Shown here: positions 52,681-61,368 of the stretch, one piece after another
How the letters are laid out: each line of letters opens with the position of its first letter
How positions within the stretch are numbered: the stretch's first letter is position 1
Origin: Rhodospirillales bacterium
Lineage (GTDB): Bacteria > Pseudomonadota > Alphaproteobacteria > Rhodospirillales > Defluviicoccaceae
Assembly: GCA_016712595.1 (NCBI GenBank)
Contig: JADJQT010000001.1
Location: 2,291,501 to 2,355,500 of the forward strand
Direction of reading: 5' to 3'
Length of the DNA stretch: 64,000 bases
Made by a program: the position numbers and the translations under genes
The notes under the pieces: model-generated
What the model saw: only the letters and a program-made list of their open reading frames with translations
The model's database searches: none
What the model was told of the DNA's origin: nothing

Positions 52681-54348
52681 TCAATTATTTCCGGCGTTCG
52701 GTATCGCCTCGCCGGCGGCGTGCGATTCGCTGCGTGTCGAACGTCGCGCGGCAGACGGTGTACCGGGAGATGCAGCAGGGGATGCAGGGCGGGAAGCGTC
52801 GGAATCGACGCCCCCGTCGGCGGCATGCGAGGCAGCGTTTTCGCTCGGTACGGGACTGAACGGTGGCGCCCGGTACTTTCCCGGCCGCATGCGCTGTTCC
52901 AGCCGGCGGACGAGTTCGCCCATCACCGCTCGATAAAGATCATCGCGTAGCACAGCGTCCTCGATGCCGGTATCGATGTTCGGGTTGTCATTGATTTCGA
53001 CGACGAAAACCCCCCGTTCGGTTTGCTTCAGATCGACGCCGTAAAGGCCTGGGCCGATGAGGCTCGCGGCACGGGTGGCGATGTCGATGACCTTCGGCGG
53101 GGCGGCATCGATGGCAAGGGTCCGGCACGAGCCCGCTTCGGGTTCTTCTCCGGCGGTGCCGTGCTTGACGATCTGCCAGTGGTCGCGAGCCATGAAGTAC
53201 TGGCAGACGTAGAGCGGCTTGCGATCGAGCACCCCCACCCGCCAGTCGAACGGCGTTTCCATGTATTCCTGAGCGATGATCAGGTCGGTGTCCTTGAACA
53301 TCTGCTCGGCGATGGCGGCCAGCTGCGCTGCGTCGGCGGCTTTGAAGACGCCGCGGGAGAACGAGCCGTCGGGGATCTTGATCACCGCGGGAAAGCCCAG
53401 CTCACGCTCGATGCGACCTATTCGCCGTCGATCGAGGATCAGCGTGCGCGGGCAGGGCACTTCGTGCGCCTGCAGCAGTTCGGCGAGATAGATCTTGTTG
53501 GTGCAGGTCAGGATCGAGCGCGGATCGTCGATCACCGGCATACCCTCGGATTCCGCCTTCTTGGCGAAACGATAGGTGTGGTTATCGAGGGCCGTCGTCT
53601 CGCGGATGAACAGAGCATCGAATTCCAGAAGGCGGTCGTAGTCGGCGCGGGTGATCAGTTCGACGTCGCAGCCGAGCTGGGCGCCGGCGCGCACGAACCG
53701 TTCGAGCGCCTTCGGGCTCGATGGCGGCAGCTTCTCCTTTGGATCGTGCAGGATGGCGATCGACCAGCGGGCTGGTACCGCCGTCTTCTGCTTGCGCCAG
53801 CTCGTCCGCGTGTAGCGGTCGAAAGCCTCGGCGAACAGCGGGCTCTGATCGGCGGGAACGTCGCGAATGGAGATGGGTTCGATCGATTCGATCGTCCAGC
53901 CGTTCTTGTACTTCAGATCGACGCTCAAGAGCGGACAGCGGAACAGCTCGAAGATGCGGCGCGCGGCGACGGTCAGGCGGCCGTCGTCCGGAATGCCGAA
54001 GAAAATCGTCGCCCTGATCGGTGCAGCCGCGTCCGGCGGCGCTTGAAACGTGCGGCGGACAAGTTCGTTCGCCTCGGGCAACGCAATGCGCAACAGGCGC
54101 TTCCAGTGCAGGTCGAGCACGACCTCGACGGAGGGAATCACCTTGTGGCCGCGCGCTTCGGCGAGCAGCGAGGCGTAATAGCCGAGACTGAGATAGCCGA
54201 GATCGCCGCAAAGGTTGACCACGCGGGCAGAGGCCGGCAGGCGACGGGCGCCTTCGCTGACGAAATCCTTCGCCGTCGTCACGAAACGGTTCGGCGCCGG
54301 CCACGGAAAGTCGGAGCGACGATCGACGACGATCACGTGCAAGGGCAT
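52681..54348 (-). CDS. RLAN-domain RimK-type ATP-grasp ligase
   Basis: A 555-residue ATP-grasp enzyme. The N-terminal RLAN-like domain covers about 1-200 (LHVIVVDRRSDFPWPAPN, VVNLCGDLGYLSLGYYASLL). The ATP-grasp fold follows, with VPCPRTLILDRRRIGRIERE, FPAVIKIPDGSFSRGVFK (ATP Lys), LIIAQEYMETPFDWRVGVLD and FVVEINDNPNIDTGIED (Mg site). RimK-like enzymes join an amino acid to a peptide or protein carboxylate. The last 55 residues are Ser/Pro/Ala-rich and disordered. It overlaps the GNAT-C39 gene by one base (TGATG), a pairing known from other proteobacteria and taken there as a peptide-modification module. Confidence 0.85.
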   Translation of the reverse strand: MPLHVIVVDRRSDFPWPAPNRFVTTAKDFVSEGARRLPASARVVNLCGDLGYLSLGYYASLLAEARGHKVIPSVEVVLDLHWKRLLRIALPEANELVRRTFQAPPDAAAPIRATIFFGIPDDGRLTVAARRIFELFRCPLLSVDLKYKNGWTIESIEPISIRDVPADQSPLFAEAFDRYTRTSWRKQKTAVPARWSIAILHDPKEKLPPSSPKALERFVRAGAQLGCDVELITRADYDRLLEFDALFIRETTALDNHTYRFAKKAESEGMPVIDDPRSILTCTNKIYLAELLQAHEVPCPRTLILDRRRIGRIERELGFPAVIKIPDGSFSRGVFKAADAAQLAAIAEQMFKDTDLIIAQEYMETPFDWRVGVLDRKPLYVCQYFMARDHWQIVKHGTAGEEPEAGSCRTLAIDAAPPKVIDIATRAASLIGPGLYGVDLKQTERGVFVVEINDNPNIDTGIEDAVLRDDLYRAVMGELVRRLEQRMRPGKYRAPPFSPVPSENAASHAADGGVDSDASRPASPAASPGTPSAARRSTRSESHAAGEAIPNAGNN

Positions 54349-55448
54349 CAGATCCGCTCCTTGCCGATCACCAGCGCGGCCTGCTGCTGCGTTTTTCCGT
54401 AACGGGCCATCTTACTGAAATCACTTTGCAAAACAGGGATTTGCATGCAGTCCGTGGGAGTCTTGTCGAGGTCTTCGTCGACGTTGGGGTCGTGCAGATA
54501 GACGTAGGTTTCATCGAAGCCCGTCACCACCACCCAGTGAGGCTGCTTGGCGCGATCGAAGCGATACGAGCTGATCAGTACCACGGGAATCTTGCCGTCT
54601 TCGCAACTCCGCCGCATCGCCGTCAAAGACAGCGGTCGCAGGACGATGGTGACGCCGCTCGTGGCCAATTGCTCGCGAAAATCCGCCTGCACCAGGCGAA
54701 TCACTTCGCGCTTGCGCTGGCTGCGGACGGAATCGACGAACAGGACACCGCGGTCGCTGAGGTGAAGCTCAACGGAAAACCCCCGTCGCTGCGCCGCGAG
54801 AGCGAGCCCTTCCGGACTGCAGCCGCCGAGACCGGAGGTCATGAACACGGTGGTCGATTCCCGCCACAGGCGAATTTCCGTCGTCTGGTCGAACGGCACG
54901 CCAGGATCGAGGGCGCGCATCGCCATCAGTACCGCCGCCGGCCCGCAGGTGAAATCGAGCGTCTGCGGATAGTACGGAACGCGAATCAGGCTCGGATCGG
55001 GCGGCAGGGCGAGGGATTTTTCCATGCGCACGGCGGTGACATCGTCTTCGTAATAATGCGGTTGCATGCCGAAGACGCGAAAGCCGTGCGCCCGGTAGAA
55101 GGCTTGGTTGACCGTCGAGTCGGCGCGCACCTCGAGGCGCATGTAGGCGGCTGCGTGGTCGCGCGCCACCCGCTCAGCCTCGATGAGGAGGGCGGCGCCC
55201 ACCCCCTGCCGATGACATGCCGGGTCGACAGCGATCGAGTAGAGTCGCGCGAGCGAAGTGCCGCGATTGAACAGAATGATGGCGTAGCCGCGCACGGCCC
55301 CCGCATCCGTTTGCTCGACGAGCGTCTCGGCGTTCGCCTTCGACAACAGATAGCGGAATGCCCGCCGCGAGATGCGGTCGGAGACAAAGGCCCGGTTCTC
55401 GATGTCGATGAGCGCCGGAAGATCATCGGCGGTCGCGGAGCGGATCAT
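54348..55448 (-). CDS. GNAT acetyltransferase / C39-like peptidase fusion
   Basis: A 366-residue two-domain protein. The N-terminal GNAT domain (about 1-145) has 'LYSIAVDPACHRQGVGAALL' as the acetyl-CoA loop. The C-terminal domain (about 150-360) is C39-like (DUF3335): the Cys is in TLDFTCGPAAVLMAMRAL (Cys168), the His in PHWVVVTGFDE and the acidic residue in VYLHDPNVDED. C39-type enzymes cut peptides after short motifs. Coupled to the ATP-grasp ligase downstream, it suggests acetylation, trimming and ligation of a peptide. The ATG at 55448 faces a 314-base region shared with GH5. Confidence 0.85.
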   Translation of the reverse strand: MIRSATADDLPALIDIENRAFVSDRISRRAFRYLLSKANAETLVEQTDAGAVRGYAIILFNRGTSLARLYSIAVDPACHRQGVGAALLIEAERVARDHAAAYMRLEVRADSTVNQAFYRAHGFRVFGMQPHYYEDDVTAVRMEKSLALPPDPSLIRVPYYPQTLDFTCGPAAVLMAMRALDPGVPFDQTTEIRLWRESTTVFMTSGLGGCSPEGLALAAQRRGFSVELHLSDRGVLFVDSVRSQRKREVIRLVQADFREQLATSGVTIVLRPLSLTAMRRSCEDGKIPVVLISSYRFDRAKQPHWVVVTGFDETYVYLHDPNVDEDLDKTPTDCMQIPVLQSDFSKMARYGKTQQQAALVIGKERI

Positions 55449-55762
55449 GACCCCGCTGTTCTGGACGTTCCGTGCCCGCCTGTCGAGCGCCGTTCACTCC
55501 ACTGTCGATGCGGACGTCGACTTTGACCTGATCCGACCACATAACAGCCGGAACAGCGCGGGCAGGGGGTGCAACATCACAGACGCCGGGACTGGTCGTG
55601 GTATAACGACCAAGGTTCCCGGTCGGGCATACACACCATCCCGCCTCGAGGGGGGGCCTCGGAGGAGCCAGCGCACAAAAGCCCCACTTGCCCCGATCAG
55701 GACAGCCGAATGGGATTCACACCACTACGCTCGTGCCACAACCGGCAGCACGAAGGAAAATC
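55449..55762. other. divergent regulatory region, GNAT-C39 / GH5
   Basis: These 314 bases should hold promoters for both divergent genes. The only clear elements are the palindrome at 55593-55612 and the TATAAC box inside it; a matching -35 is not evident. No other gene is supported. Confidence 0.45.
55593..55612. promoter_or_regulatory. palindrome TGGTCGT-N6-ACGACCA with a -10 box in it
   Basis: Perfect 7-base arms (55593-55599 and 55606-55612) surround GGTATA, so the -10-like TATAAC (55602-55607) lies across the spacer and the right arm. The core equals that at 52210-52229. Binding here would block a promoter reading into GH5. Confidence 0.55.
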
Positions 55763-57148
55763 ATGACGTTACCGCGTAGAATGTCGCTAAAGATGGTTAT
55801 TGTGTGTCTTATCGCGAGTCTGCTTTTTGGCGGAACCGGCGTCGAGACGCACGCCGCGAGCGCGCCCTTGCTCAGCGACGGCAACGCGCCAGAGAACGAT
55901 CATTCCGCCACCGACATCGGCGAATCGCTCAAGCCCGCATTCTCGCCGTTCGTCTCGGTCAAGGGACGGGCACTGATTGCCCCGGACGGGCAGCCGCTGC
56001 GGATCAAGGGGATCAACCTTGCAAACTGGCTTGTCCCCGAGGGGTATTTGTTCGATTTCGAGGGTGCGCGCTCGGCCAGGGCGATCACCATGATTCTCAA
56101 TCAGTTGATGGGAGATCTTGAGACACGTCGGTTCTGGCGACGGTTTCGCGATTCGTACGTCACGCGCGACGACATCCAATTCATCAAGGATAGCGGATTT
56201 AACGCGGTGCGGATCCCCTTCAGCTACCGTCTGTTCGTCGGCAGTGGCCTGCCGCCGGCGCTTGAGGGCGTCGGCTACCGCCTGCTTGACCAAGTGATCG
56301 GATGGTGCCGCGAGGCGGGGCTTTACGCCATCCTCGATCTGCACGCGGCACCCGGCGGACAGACCGGCTCGGTGATGGATGACAGTTGGGGCTATCCTTA
56401 TGTCTATGAGGACGCAGCCAGCCAGGATCTGACGGTCCGCCTCTGGCGCGCGCTCGCCGAGCGCTATAAGGGCGAGACGGCGGTGCTTGGTTACGACCTT
56501 CTGAACGAGCCGATCGCTGACTACCTGAATGTTGCCGCGCTCAATCCCAAGCTCGAGCCTCTCTTCAAGCGTATCACCGCCGCCATTCGCGAGGTCGATC
56601 CGAACCATCTGATCATTATTGAGGGCACCCGTTGGGGCTCGGACTTTTCCGTCTTCGGCCCTCCGTTCGATGACAAGCTGGTCTACAGCTTCCATAAGTA
56701 CTGGGTCGAACCGACCCCCGATGCCATTCAACCGTACATCGAGTTCCGCAACAAATACGACGTGCCCCTCTTCATGGGGGAGTCCGGCGAGGCCAGCAAC
56801 GCGTGGATCAAGGCGATGCGCGTGTTGCTCGAGCGTCATGACATCGGCTGGGCATTCTGGCCGTACAAGGGCCTCGATACGTCTGCTGCGGTGGTTTCGG
56901 TGTCGCCGAGCGCCGAATGGGAGGCGATTTCGACGTTCGCTGCGCGTCCCGTGGCGACGATCGAGCATGTCCGTGCCCAGCGTCCGGCGCGGGTGGTGAT
57001 CGCCAAGGCGGTCGAGACTTACCTGAACAACATCAAGTTCGAACACTGCCGGGTGAATAGTGAGTACCTGACCGCGCTCGGCCTCATGCAGGTCGTGGCC
57101 GACGTCGGCCTCGAACAGCGCGCGCGGCCGCTCGTCGCACCGCAATGA
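55763..57148 (+). CDS. secreted GH5-family glycosidase
   Basis: A 461-residue secreted enzyme. Signal peptide of about 32 residues (LKMVIVCLIASLLFGGTGVE). The barrel follows GH5 order: 'IKGINLANWLVPEGYLFDFE', FNAVRIPFSYRLF, LYAILDLHAAPGGQTGSVMD, the acid/base Glu in GYDLLNEPIAD and the nucleophile Glu in PLFMGESGEASN. Cellulase, beta-glucosidase or mannanase activity is possible; the subfamily is not clear. ATG at 55763 has AAGGAAAA six bases before it. It diverges from the GNAT-C39 gene; the shared palindrome links it to the cluster promoter. Confidence 0.88.
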   Translation: MTLPRRMSLKMVIVCLIASLLFGGTGVETHAASAPLLSDGNAPENDHSATDIGESLKPAFSPFVSVKGRALIAPDGQPLRIKGINLANWLVPEGYLFDFEGARSARAITMILNQLMGDLETRRFWRRFRDSYVTRDDIQFIKDSGFNAVRIPFSYRLFVGSGLPPALEGVGYRLLDQVIGWCREAGLYAILDLHAAPGGQTGSVMDDSWGYPYVYEDAASQDLTVRLWRALAERYKGETAVLGYDLLNEPIADYLNVAALNPKLEPLFKRITAAIREVDPNHLIIIEGTRWGSDFSVFGPPFDDKLVYSFHKYWVEPTPDAIQPYIEFRNKYDVPLFMGESGEASNAWIKAMRVLLERHDIGWAFWPYKGLDTSAAVVSVSPSAEWEAISTFAARPVATIEHVRAQRPARVVIAKAVETYLNNIKFEHCRVNSEYLTALGLMQVVADVGLEQRARPLVAPQ

Positions 57149-57186
57149 CGTGGCGCCATCGCGATCGCGGCGACGGTGGCGATCTG

Positions 57187-58416
57187 TCAGCGGGCAAAAG
57201 ATCTGGGCGGGAACGGAGCGCGATTAGGGTTGGATAGGATCGGCCGGGGCAGGCAAACGATGATCGCCGCGCCCGTCAGCGCCGCCGCGGCCACGAGCGA
57301 GGGTATGAGAAACGAGCCGGTGCGGTCGTGAACGAAGCCGGCGAACGCCGGACCGATGATCTGGCCGATGCTGAAGGCGACGGTCACCGCCGCGATCGCC
57401 CGCTGGGGATCCTCACCGGCCAGGCTCCGCGCCATCATCAGTCCGATCGCGGTAATTCCCATGAAAGTCCCGCCCAAGAGCAGAGCGGCCAGCACGATGG
57501 CGTATGCGCTCGGCCCGAGCACGCTCGCGGCGACGCCCACGGCCTCGGCAAGGCAGGCGAGGGCGAACGCGGCAGGTGCGCCGCAGCATCGCGCGATCCA
57601 GCCCCAAAACGCAACGGACGGAACGGCCGCGAGGCCAACGATTCCCCAGACGAGCGGTTCGAGCGCCGCCACTGCCGCCGACGGCGCGGCCCGGACGATA
57701 GCGACGAGGAACGTCGCGGTGATGATGTAGCCGATACCGAACAGCCCGTATGCCGCGACCAGCCGGATGAATGGCTTTGCGCCACTGTGCGCCGCGCTGC
57801 CAGGGGAAGAGGCTTGCGGCGCGAGCGGCGTACCGGCCGGTAACAGCTGGATGGCGGCGATCGAGGCCGCCGCGGCGAGCGCCGAGGCCGCGAGCCACAG
57901 AACGCGCCAGGAGGCGCCGGCCTCGATCAGGGCGGCGATCAGCGCCGCCGAGAGGGTGATGCCGACACCGACACCGGCGAACAGGATGGCGGGAAGCCCC
58001 GGGCGAGCGGAGAGGGCTCCGGATCGGGCGAGTTCGTCGAACACAAGGGCCGAGCCGAAGATCAGGATGAACGCGCTTGCCACCCCGCCGGCGAAACGCA
58101 AGAGCAGAAACAGCGGCATGCCGTCGCCGGCCGCCATCGCCGCCATGGTGAGCACGTTGACGGCAAGGGCGCCCAGCACCCAGGCCCGACGGGATCGGGA
58201 CGGTCGCGATCCATGCAGACGTGCTGAGGCAGCGGCAAACGCGCCGCACAGATAGCCGAACAGGTTGACAGAGGCGATGAGCCCGGCGGCGCTGCCGCTC
58301 AGCCCGAGCTCACCCGCCATCACCGGAAGAATCGGCGTATAGACAAAGCGGCCGATGCCGAGCCCGGCGGCCAGCGCCAGCATGCCGCCGCCGGCGAGCG
58401 CGAGCGGCGCGGTCAC
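57187..58416 (-). CDS. YbfB/YjiJ-family MFS transporter
   Basis: A 409-residue membrane protein with 12 TM segments. The start GMLALAAGLGIGRFVYTPIL with the G-I-G-R-F-x-Y-T-P motif and GLIASVNLFGYLCGAFAA are the YbfB/YjiJ signature; 'GPAFAGFVHDRTGSFLIPSL' is the late loop. Substrate unknown, an efflux role is common in the MFS. It starts with GTG at 58416 overlapping the GST stop (GTGA), so the two are translated together. Upstream of both lies a LysR gene in the same direction. Confidence 0.85.
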   Translation of the reverse strand: MTAPLALAGGGMLALAAGLGIGRFVYTPILPVMAGELGLSGSAAGLIASVNLFGYLCGAFAAASARLHGSRPSRSRRAWVLGALAVNVLTMAAMAAGDGMPLFLLLRFAGGVASAFILIFGSALVFDELARSGALSARPGLPAILFAGVGVGITLSAALIAALIEAGASWRVLWLAASALAAAASIAAIQLLPAGTPLAPQASSPGSAAHSGAKPFIRLVAAYGLFGIGYIITATFLVAIVRAAPSAAVAALEPLVWGIVGLAAVPSVAFWGWIARCCGAPAAFALACLAEAVGVAASVLGPSAYAIVLAALLLGGTFMGITAIGLMMARSLAGEDPQRAIAAVTVAFSIGQIIGPAFAGFVHDRTGSFLIPSLVAAAALTGAAIIVCLPRPILSNPNRAPFPPRSFAR

Positions 58417-59015
58417 TGCGGCGCGGTCGCGGCGAGACTGGGGTGCGTGGCAAACCCGGCGTACCAGGCGGCGAGGCCGTCGTTGCCGGTGCGCCAGTCA
58501 ATGTCGGGATGCCGGAAGTCGAGATAACCAAGGGCGCAGGCGGCAGCGAAATGACCGAGGCTCACGGCATTGCCCAGATCCTCGACCTCGGTCAGGAGCG
58601 TTCCCACGGCGCGGGCGAGCTGACGGCGCCAGCGTCCCGCCATGGTCGGCGAGCGTTCGCTTTCGGGCTTGCGCTTTTCGACGGCAAGCAGGACACCAAG
58701 GTCCATGACCCCGTCGGCGAGTGCTTCGGCGCGTCTTACCCGCCAGCCGTTATCGCCAGCGGGAATCAGTTGCGCACCGCCGGCCTGTGGATGGGCGTCG
58801 AGGTAGGCGCAGATCACCGGGCTGTCGAACAGCGGCCAGCCGTCATCGGTGACCAAGCAGGGAATGCGGCCAAGCGGATTGGCGGCAACGAGGTCGGTCG
58901 GTTCGGCCCACGGATCGGCGGCAACCTCGTCGATGAGCGCAAGCAGCGCCCGCTCTCGCGCGACAATCCTCACCTTGCGCGCATAGGGCGAGGGCGACAA
59001 ATAATAAAGCAGCAT
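58413..59015 (-). CDS. glutathione S-transferase-like protein
   Basis: A 200-residue protein. The thioredoxin-like N-domain has LLYYLSPSPYARKVRIVARE, in which SPSPYARKVR is the glutathione site, and GRIPCLVTDDGWPLFDSPVI with the cis-Pro and the Ser that binds the gamma-glutamyl group. The C-terminal helical domain follows from about residue 90. It may detoxify an electrophile and is coupled to the MFS transporter. ATG at 59015 preceded by GGAG. Confidence 0.88.
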   Translation of the reverse strand: MLLYYLSPSPYARKVRIVARERALLALIDEVAADPWAEPTDLVAANPLGRIPCLVTDDGWPLFDSPVICAYLDAHPQAGGAQLIPAGDNGWRVRRAEALADGVMDLGVLLAVEKRKPESERSPTMAGRWRRQLARAVGTLLTEVEDLGNAVSLGHFAAACALGYLDFRHPDIDWRTGNDGLAAWYAGFATHPSLAATAPQ

Positions 59016-59124
59016 GAGCGAGACGTCTCCGGCTTGACAGACGCATCGAGGCTAGCGCCGTTCCGCGAGCAGGCAAAACGAACAGATCTGATCACGGCGA
59101 TCTGAAATAGCGATGGAAAGCCGC

Positions 59125-60012
59125 CTATTCGGCGGCGGCGGCCACGATGCCAGATGCGCGGGCAAGGTTGAGGAAGGCCTCAAGGGCGCTTGACGCGAAA
59201 CCGTCGCGGCGGCGGACGAACATCGTCTCGACAATGCGCTCGTCCGGCGCGAGCGGGTGCACCGCGAACGGCTTGTCTCTCAGCGTCCGCTCGACCAGCG
59301 CCTTCGGCAGCATGGTGATGCCAAGCCCGGCCCCGACACAGGCGAGAATCGACTCCAAGCTGGCGAACTCCAGGTGGCGGATGCCGACGATTCCCCGGTG
59401 CGCCAGCAGCGCCTCCAGCGACAGCCGGTAGGAGCAGCCGGCGCGCATGACGATGATGCGCACGCCGGGGCAGGCGAGAGCCGCGGTGAGGGAGGCAACG
59501 CCGGGGGCAGTGAGCACGACCAGTTCTTCGCGGAACATGCGTTCCTCGACGAGGTCGGGGTGGTGCACCGGTCCGCAGACGAAGGCGCCTTCGATGCGCT
59601 CGCTCAGCACCAGATCGATCAGCTCGCCGCTGGTCCCGGTCTTCAGCGCGACGTCGACCTCGGGAAAGCGGGCGACGTAGACGGAGAGAAACGTCGACAG
59701 ACGCATCGCCGCCGTCGTCTCCAGCGAGCCGATGACCAGCGGGCCGCGCGGCGTGCCGTCATCATGTGTCGCCCGCCGCGCCTCGTCGAGAAGGCGGGCG
59801 ACGCGCTGAGCATAGGGGAGCAGCCGCCGCCCGGCCGGTGTGAGCGATACACCACGGTTCGAGCGATAGAAAAGGCTGGTGGCGAGGTCCTGCTCGAGGT
59901 GGCGAATTCGCGCGGTGACGTTCGATTGCACGGTGTTCAATTCGCTCGCCGCCCGGCTCATTCCACCGGACCGCGCCACCGCCTCGAAGACCTTGAGGTC
60001 CGCCGCATCCAT
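59125..60012 (-). CDS. LysR-family regulator
   Basis: A 295-residue regulator. The winged HTH is at 1-60: 'LKVFEAVARSGGMSRAASEL', NTVQSNVTARIRHLEQDLAT, LFYRSNRGVSLTPAGRRLLP. The periplasmic-binding-like effector domain follows (about 90-290). I chose the ATG at 60012; a longer frame upstream is not LysR-like, and a second ATG at 60021 would add three residues. It precedes the GST and MFS genes by 109 bases in the same direction and diverges from pdxJ, so GST/MFS control is likely but unproven. Confidence 0.87.
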   Translation of the reverse strand: MDAADLKVFEAVARSGGMSRAASELNTVQSNVTARIRHLEQDLATSLFYRSNRGVSLTPAGRRLLPYAQRVARLLDEARRATHDDGTPRGPLVIGSLETTAAMRLSTFLSVYVARFPEVDVALKTGTSGELIDLVLSERIEGAFVCGPVHHPDLVEERMFREELVVLTAPGVASLTAALACPGVRIIVMRAGCSYRLSLEALLAHRGIVGIRHLEFASLESILACVGAGLGITMLPKALVERTLRDKPFAVHPLAPDERIVETMFVRRRDGFASSALEAFLNLARASGIVAAAAE

Positions 60013-60091
60013 CGCATGCATGCTCCACGCGCAACGGCCGGAAACAGTCGCAGACTTGACATCGTCTCCGGCTTCGCCAATAGGCAGACGC

Positions 60092-60856
60092 ATGAACCCG
60101 CATCTTCGCCTCGGCGTCAACATTGACCACGTCGCGACCATCCGCAACGCGCGCGGCGGACGGCACCCGGACCCGGTCCGCGCCGCGTTGCTAGCCGTCC
60201 GCGCCGGCGCTGACGGCATTACCGCTCACCTGCGCGAGGACCGCCGGCATATCTCCGACGACGACATCTTCCGGCTGCGCCATGAAGTCCCGGCGCCGCT
60301 GAATCTCGAGATGGCGGCGACGGACGATATGTTGCGGATTGCACTCGACCATTGTCCTCACGCCGTCTGCCTCGTGCCCGAGCATCGCCAGGAGCGCACG
60401 ACCGAAGGCGGGCTCGACGCGGTTGGCGGCGCCGTGCACCTGGCGCCGTTCGTCGGTGCCCTGGCGCGCGCGGGCATTCGGGTGACGCTGTTCGTCGAGC
60501 CATCTCTGGCTCAGGTCGAAACCGCCGTGGCGATGGGCGCGCATGCGGTCGAGTTTCACACCGGCGCTTGGTGTCATGCCGGCGCTAACGCGAAAGCGGC
60601 GGAGCTCTCCCGCCTTCAATCGGCAGCTAGACACGCGCACGGCTTCGGCATCGAATGCCATGCTGGCCACGGACTTGATTACGAAACGGTCGGGCCGGTC
60701 GCGGCAATCACCGAGATCGTCGAGCTGAACATCGGCCATTTTCTGATCGGCGAGGCGATCTTCTGCGGCCTTGAGGAAAGCATCGCGCGGATGCGGGCGG
60801 CGATGGACGCGGCGCGGCACGGTGGTGCCGGTCACGGGCCAGGCGGGGTGCGGTGA
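60092..60856 (+). CDS. pdxJ: pyridoxine 5'-phosphate synthase PdxJ
   Basis: A 254-residue TIM-barrel enzyme that condenses 1-deoxyxylulose 5-phosphate with 3-amino-2-oxopropyl phosphate to pyridoxine phosphate. Signatures: 'LGVNIDHVATIRNARGGRHP', GADGITAHLREDRRHISD, APLNLEMAAT, CLVPEHRQERTTEGGLD, VEFHTGAWCHA and GHGLDYETVGPVAAITEIVE, with ELNIGHFLIGEAIFCGL at the end. ATG at 60092, downstream of a short space shared with LysR. Its stop overlaps the GTG of acpS (GTGA). Confidence 0.97.
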   Translation: MNPHLRLGVNIDHVATIRNARGGRHPDPVRAALLAVRAGADGITAHLREDRRHISDDDIFRLRHEVPAPLNLEMAATDDMLRIALDHCPHAVCLVPEHRQERTTEGGLDAVGGAVHLAPFVGALARAGIRVTLFVEPSLAQVETAVAMGAHAVEFHTGAWCHAGANAKAAELSRLQSAARHAHGFGIECHAGHGLDYETVGPVAAITEIVELNIGHFLIGEAIFCGLEESIARMRAAMDAARHGGAGHGPGGVR

Positions 60857-61281
60857 TTATCGGCGTCGGCACTGACCTTCTCGACATTCGCCGGGTGGAA
60901 CGGACGCTCGAACGCTGGGGTGATCGTTTTTGCCGGCGGGTATTCACCGAGATCGAGCGGCGGCGTTGCGACGGGCACATCCATCGTGCCGCGCGTTACA
61001 GCCAGCGCTACGCGGCGAAGGAGGCATGCGCGAAGGCGCTCGGCACCGGCTTTCGCCAGGGCGTTGCCTGGCGCGACATGGAGGTTGACAACCTTGCATC
61101 CGGCAAGCCGTTCCTGCGATTGAGCGGCGGCGCGGCCCGGCGGCTTGCCGCCCTGATGCCGGACGGCCACGCCGCGGCGATCGAACTTTCGCTCACCGAC
61201 GAATACCCGTTCGCCCATGCGATCGTGGTGATCTCGGCGCACACGCATCGATTGCGCGACATCGCAGCGACGATTCCTTGA
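60853..61281 (+). CDS. acpS: holo-ACP synthase AcpS
   Basis: A 142-residue phosphopantetheinyl transferase that activates acyl carrier protein. Motifs: IIGVGTDLLDIRRVE with the Mg-binding Asp, 'YAAKEACAKALGTGFRQGVA' with the catalytic Glu, and LSLTDEYPFAHAIVVIS. Starts with GTG inside the pdxJ stop. The order pdxJ-acpS-lepB-rnc-era is the usual alphaproteobacterial one. Confidence 0.95.
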   Translation: MIIGVGTDLLDIRRVERTLERWGDRFCRRVFTEIERRRCDGHIHRAARYSQRYAAKEACAKALGTGFRQGVAWRDMEVDNLASGKPFLRLSGGAARRLAALMPDGHAAAIELSLTDEYPFAHAIVVISAHTHRLRDIAATIP

Positions 61282-61368
61282 CATCGATGGGCGACGAATG
61301 GCTTGATCGCGCTGCACAAGCAGACGTCCCCTGCGGTTCGTCATCATCTCGAACAAAAAGATCGGCAT

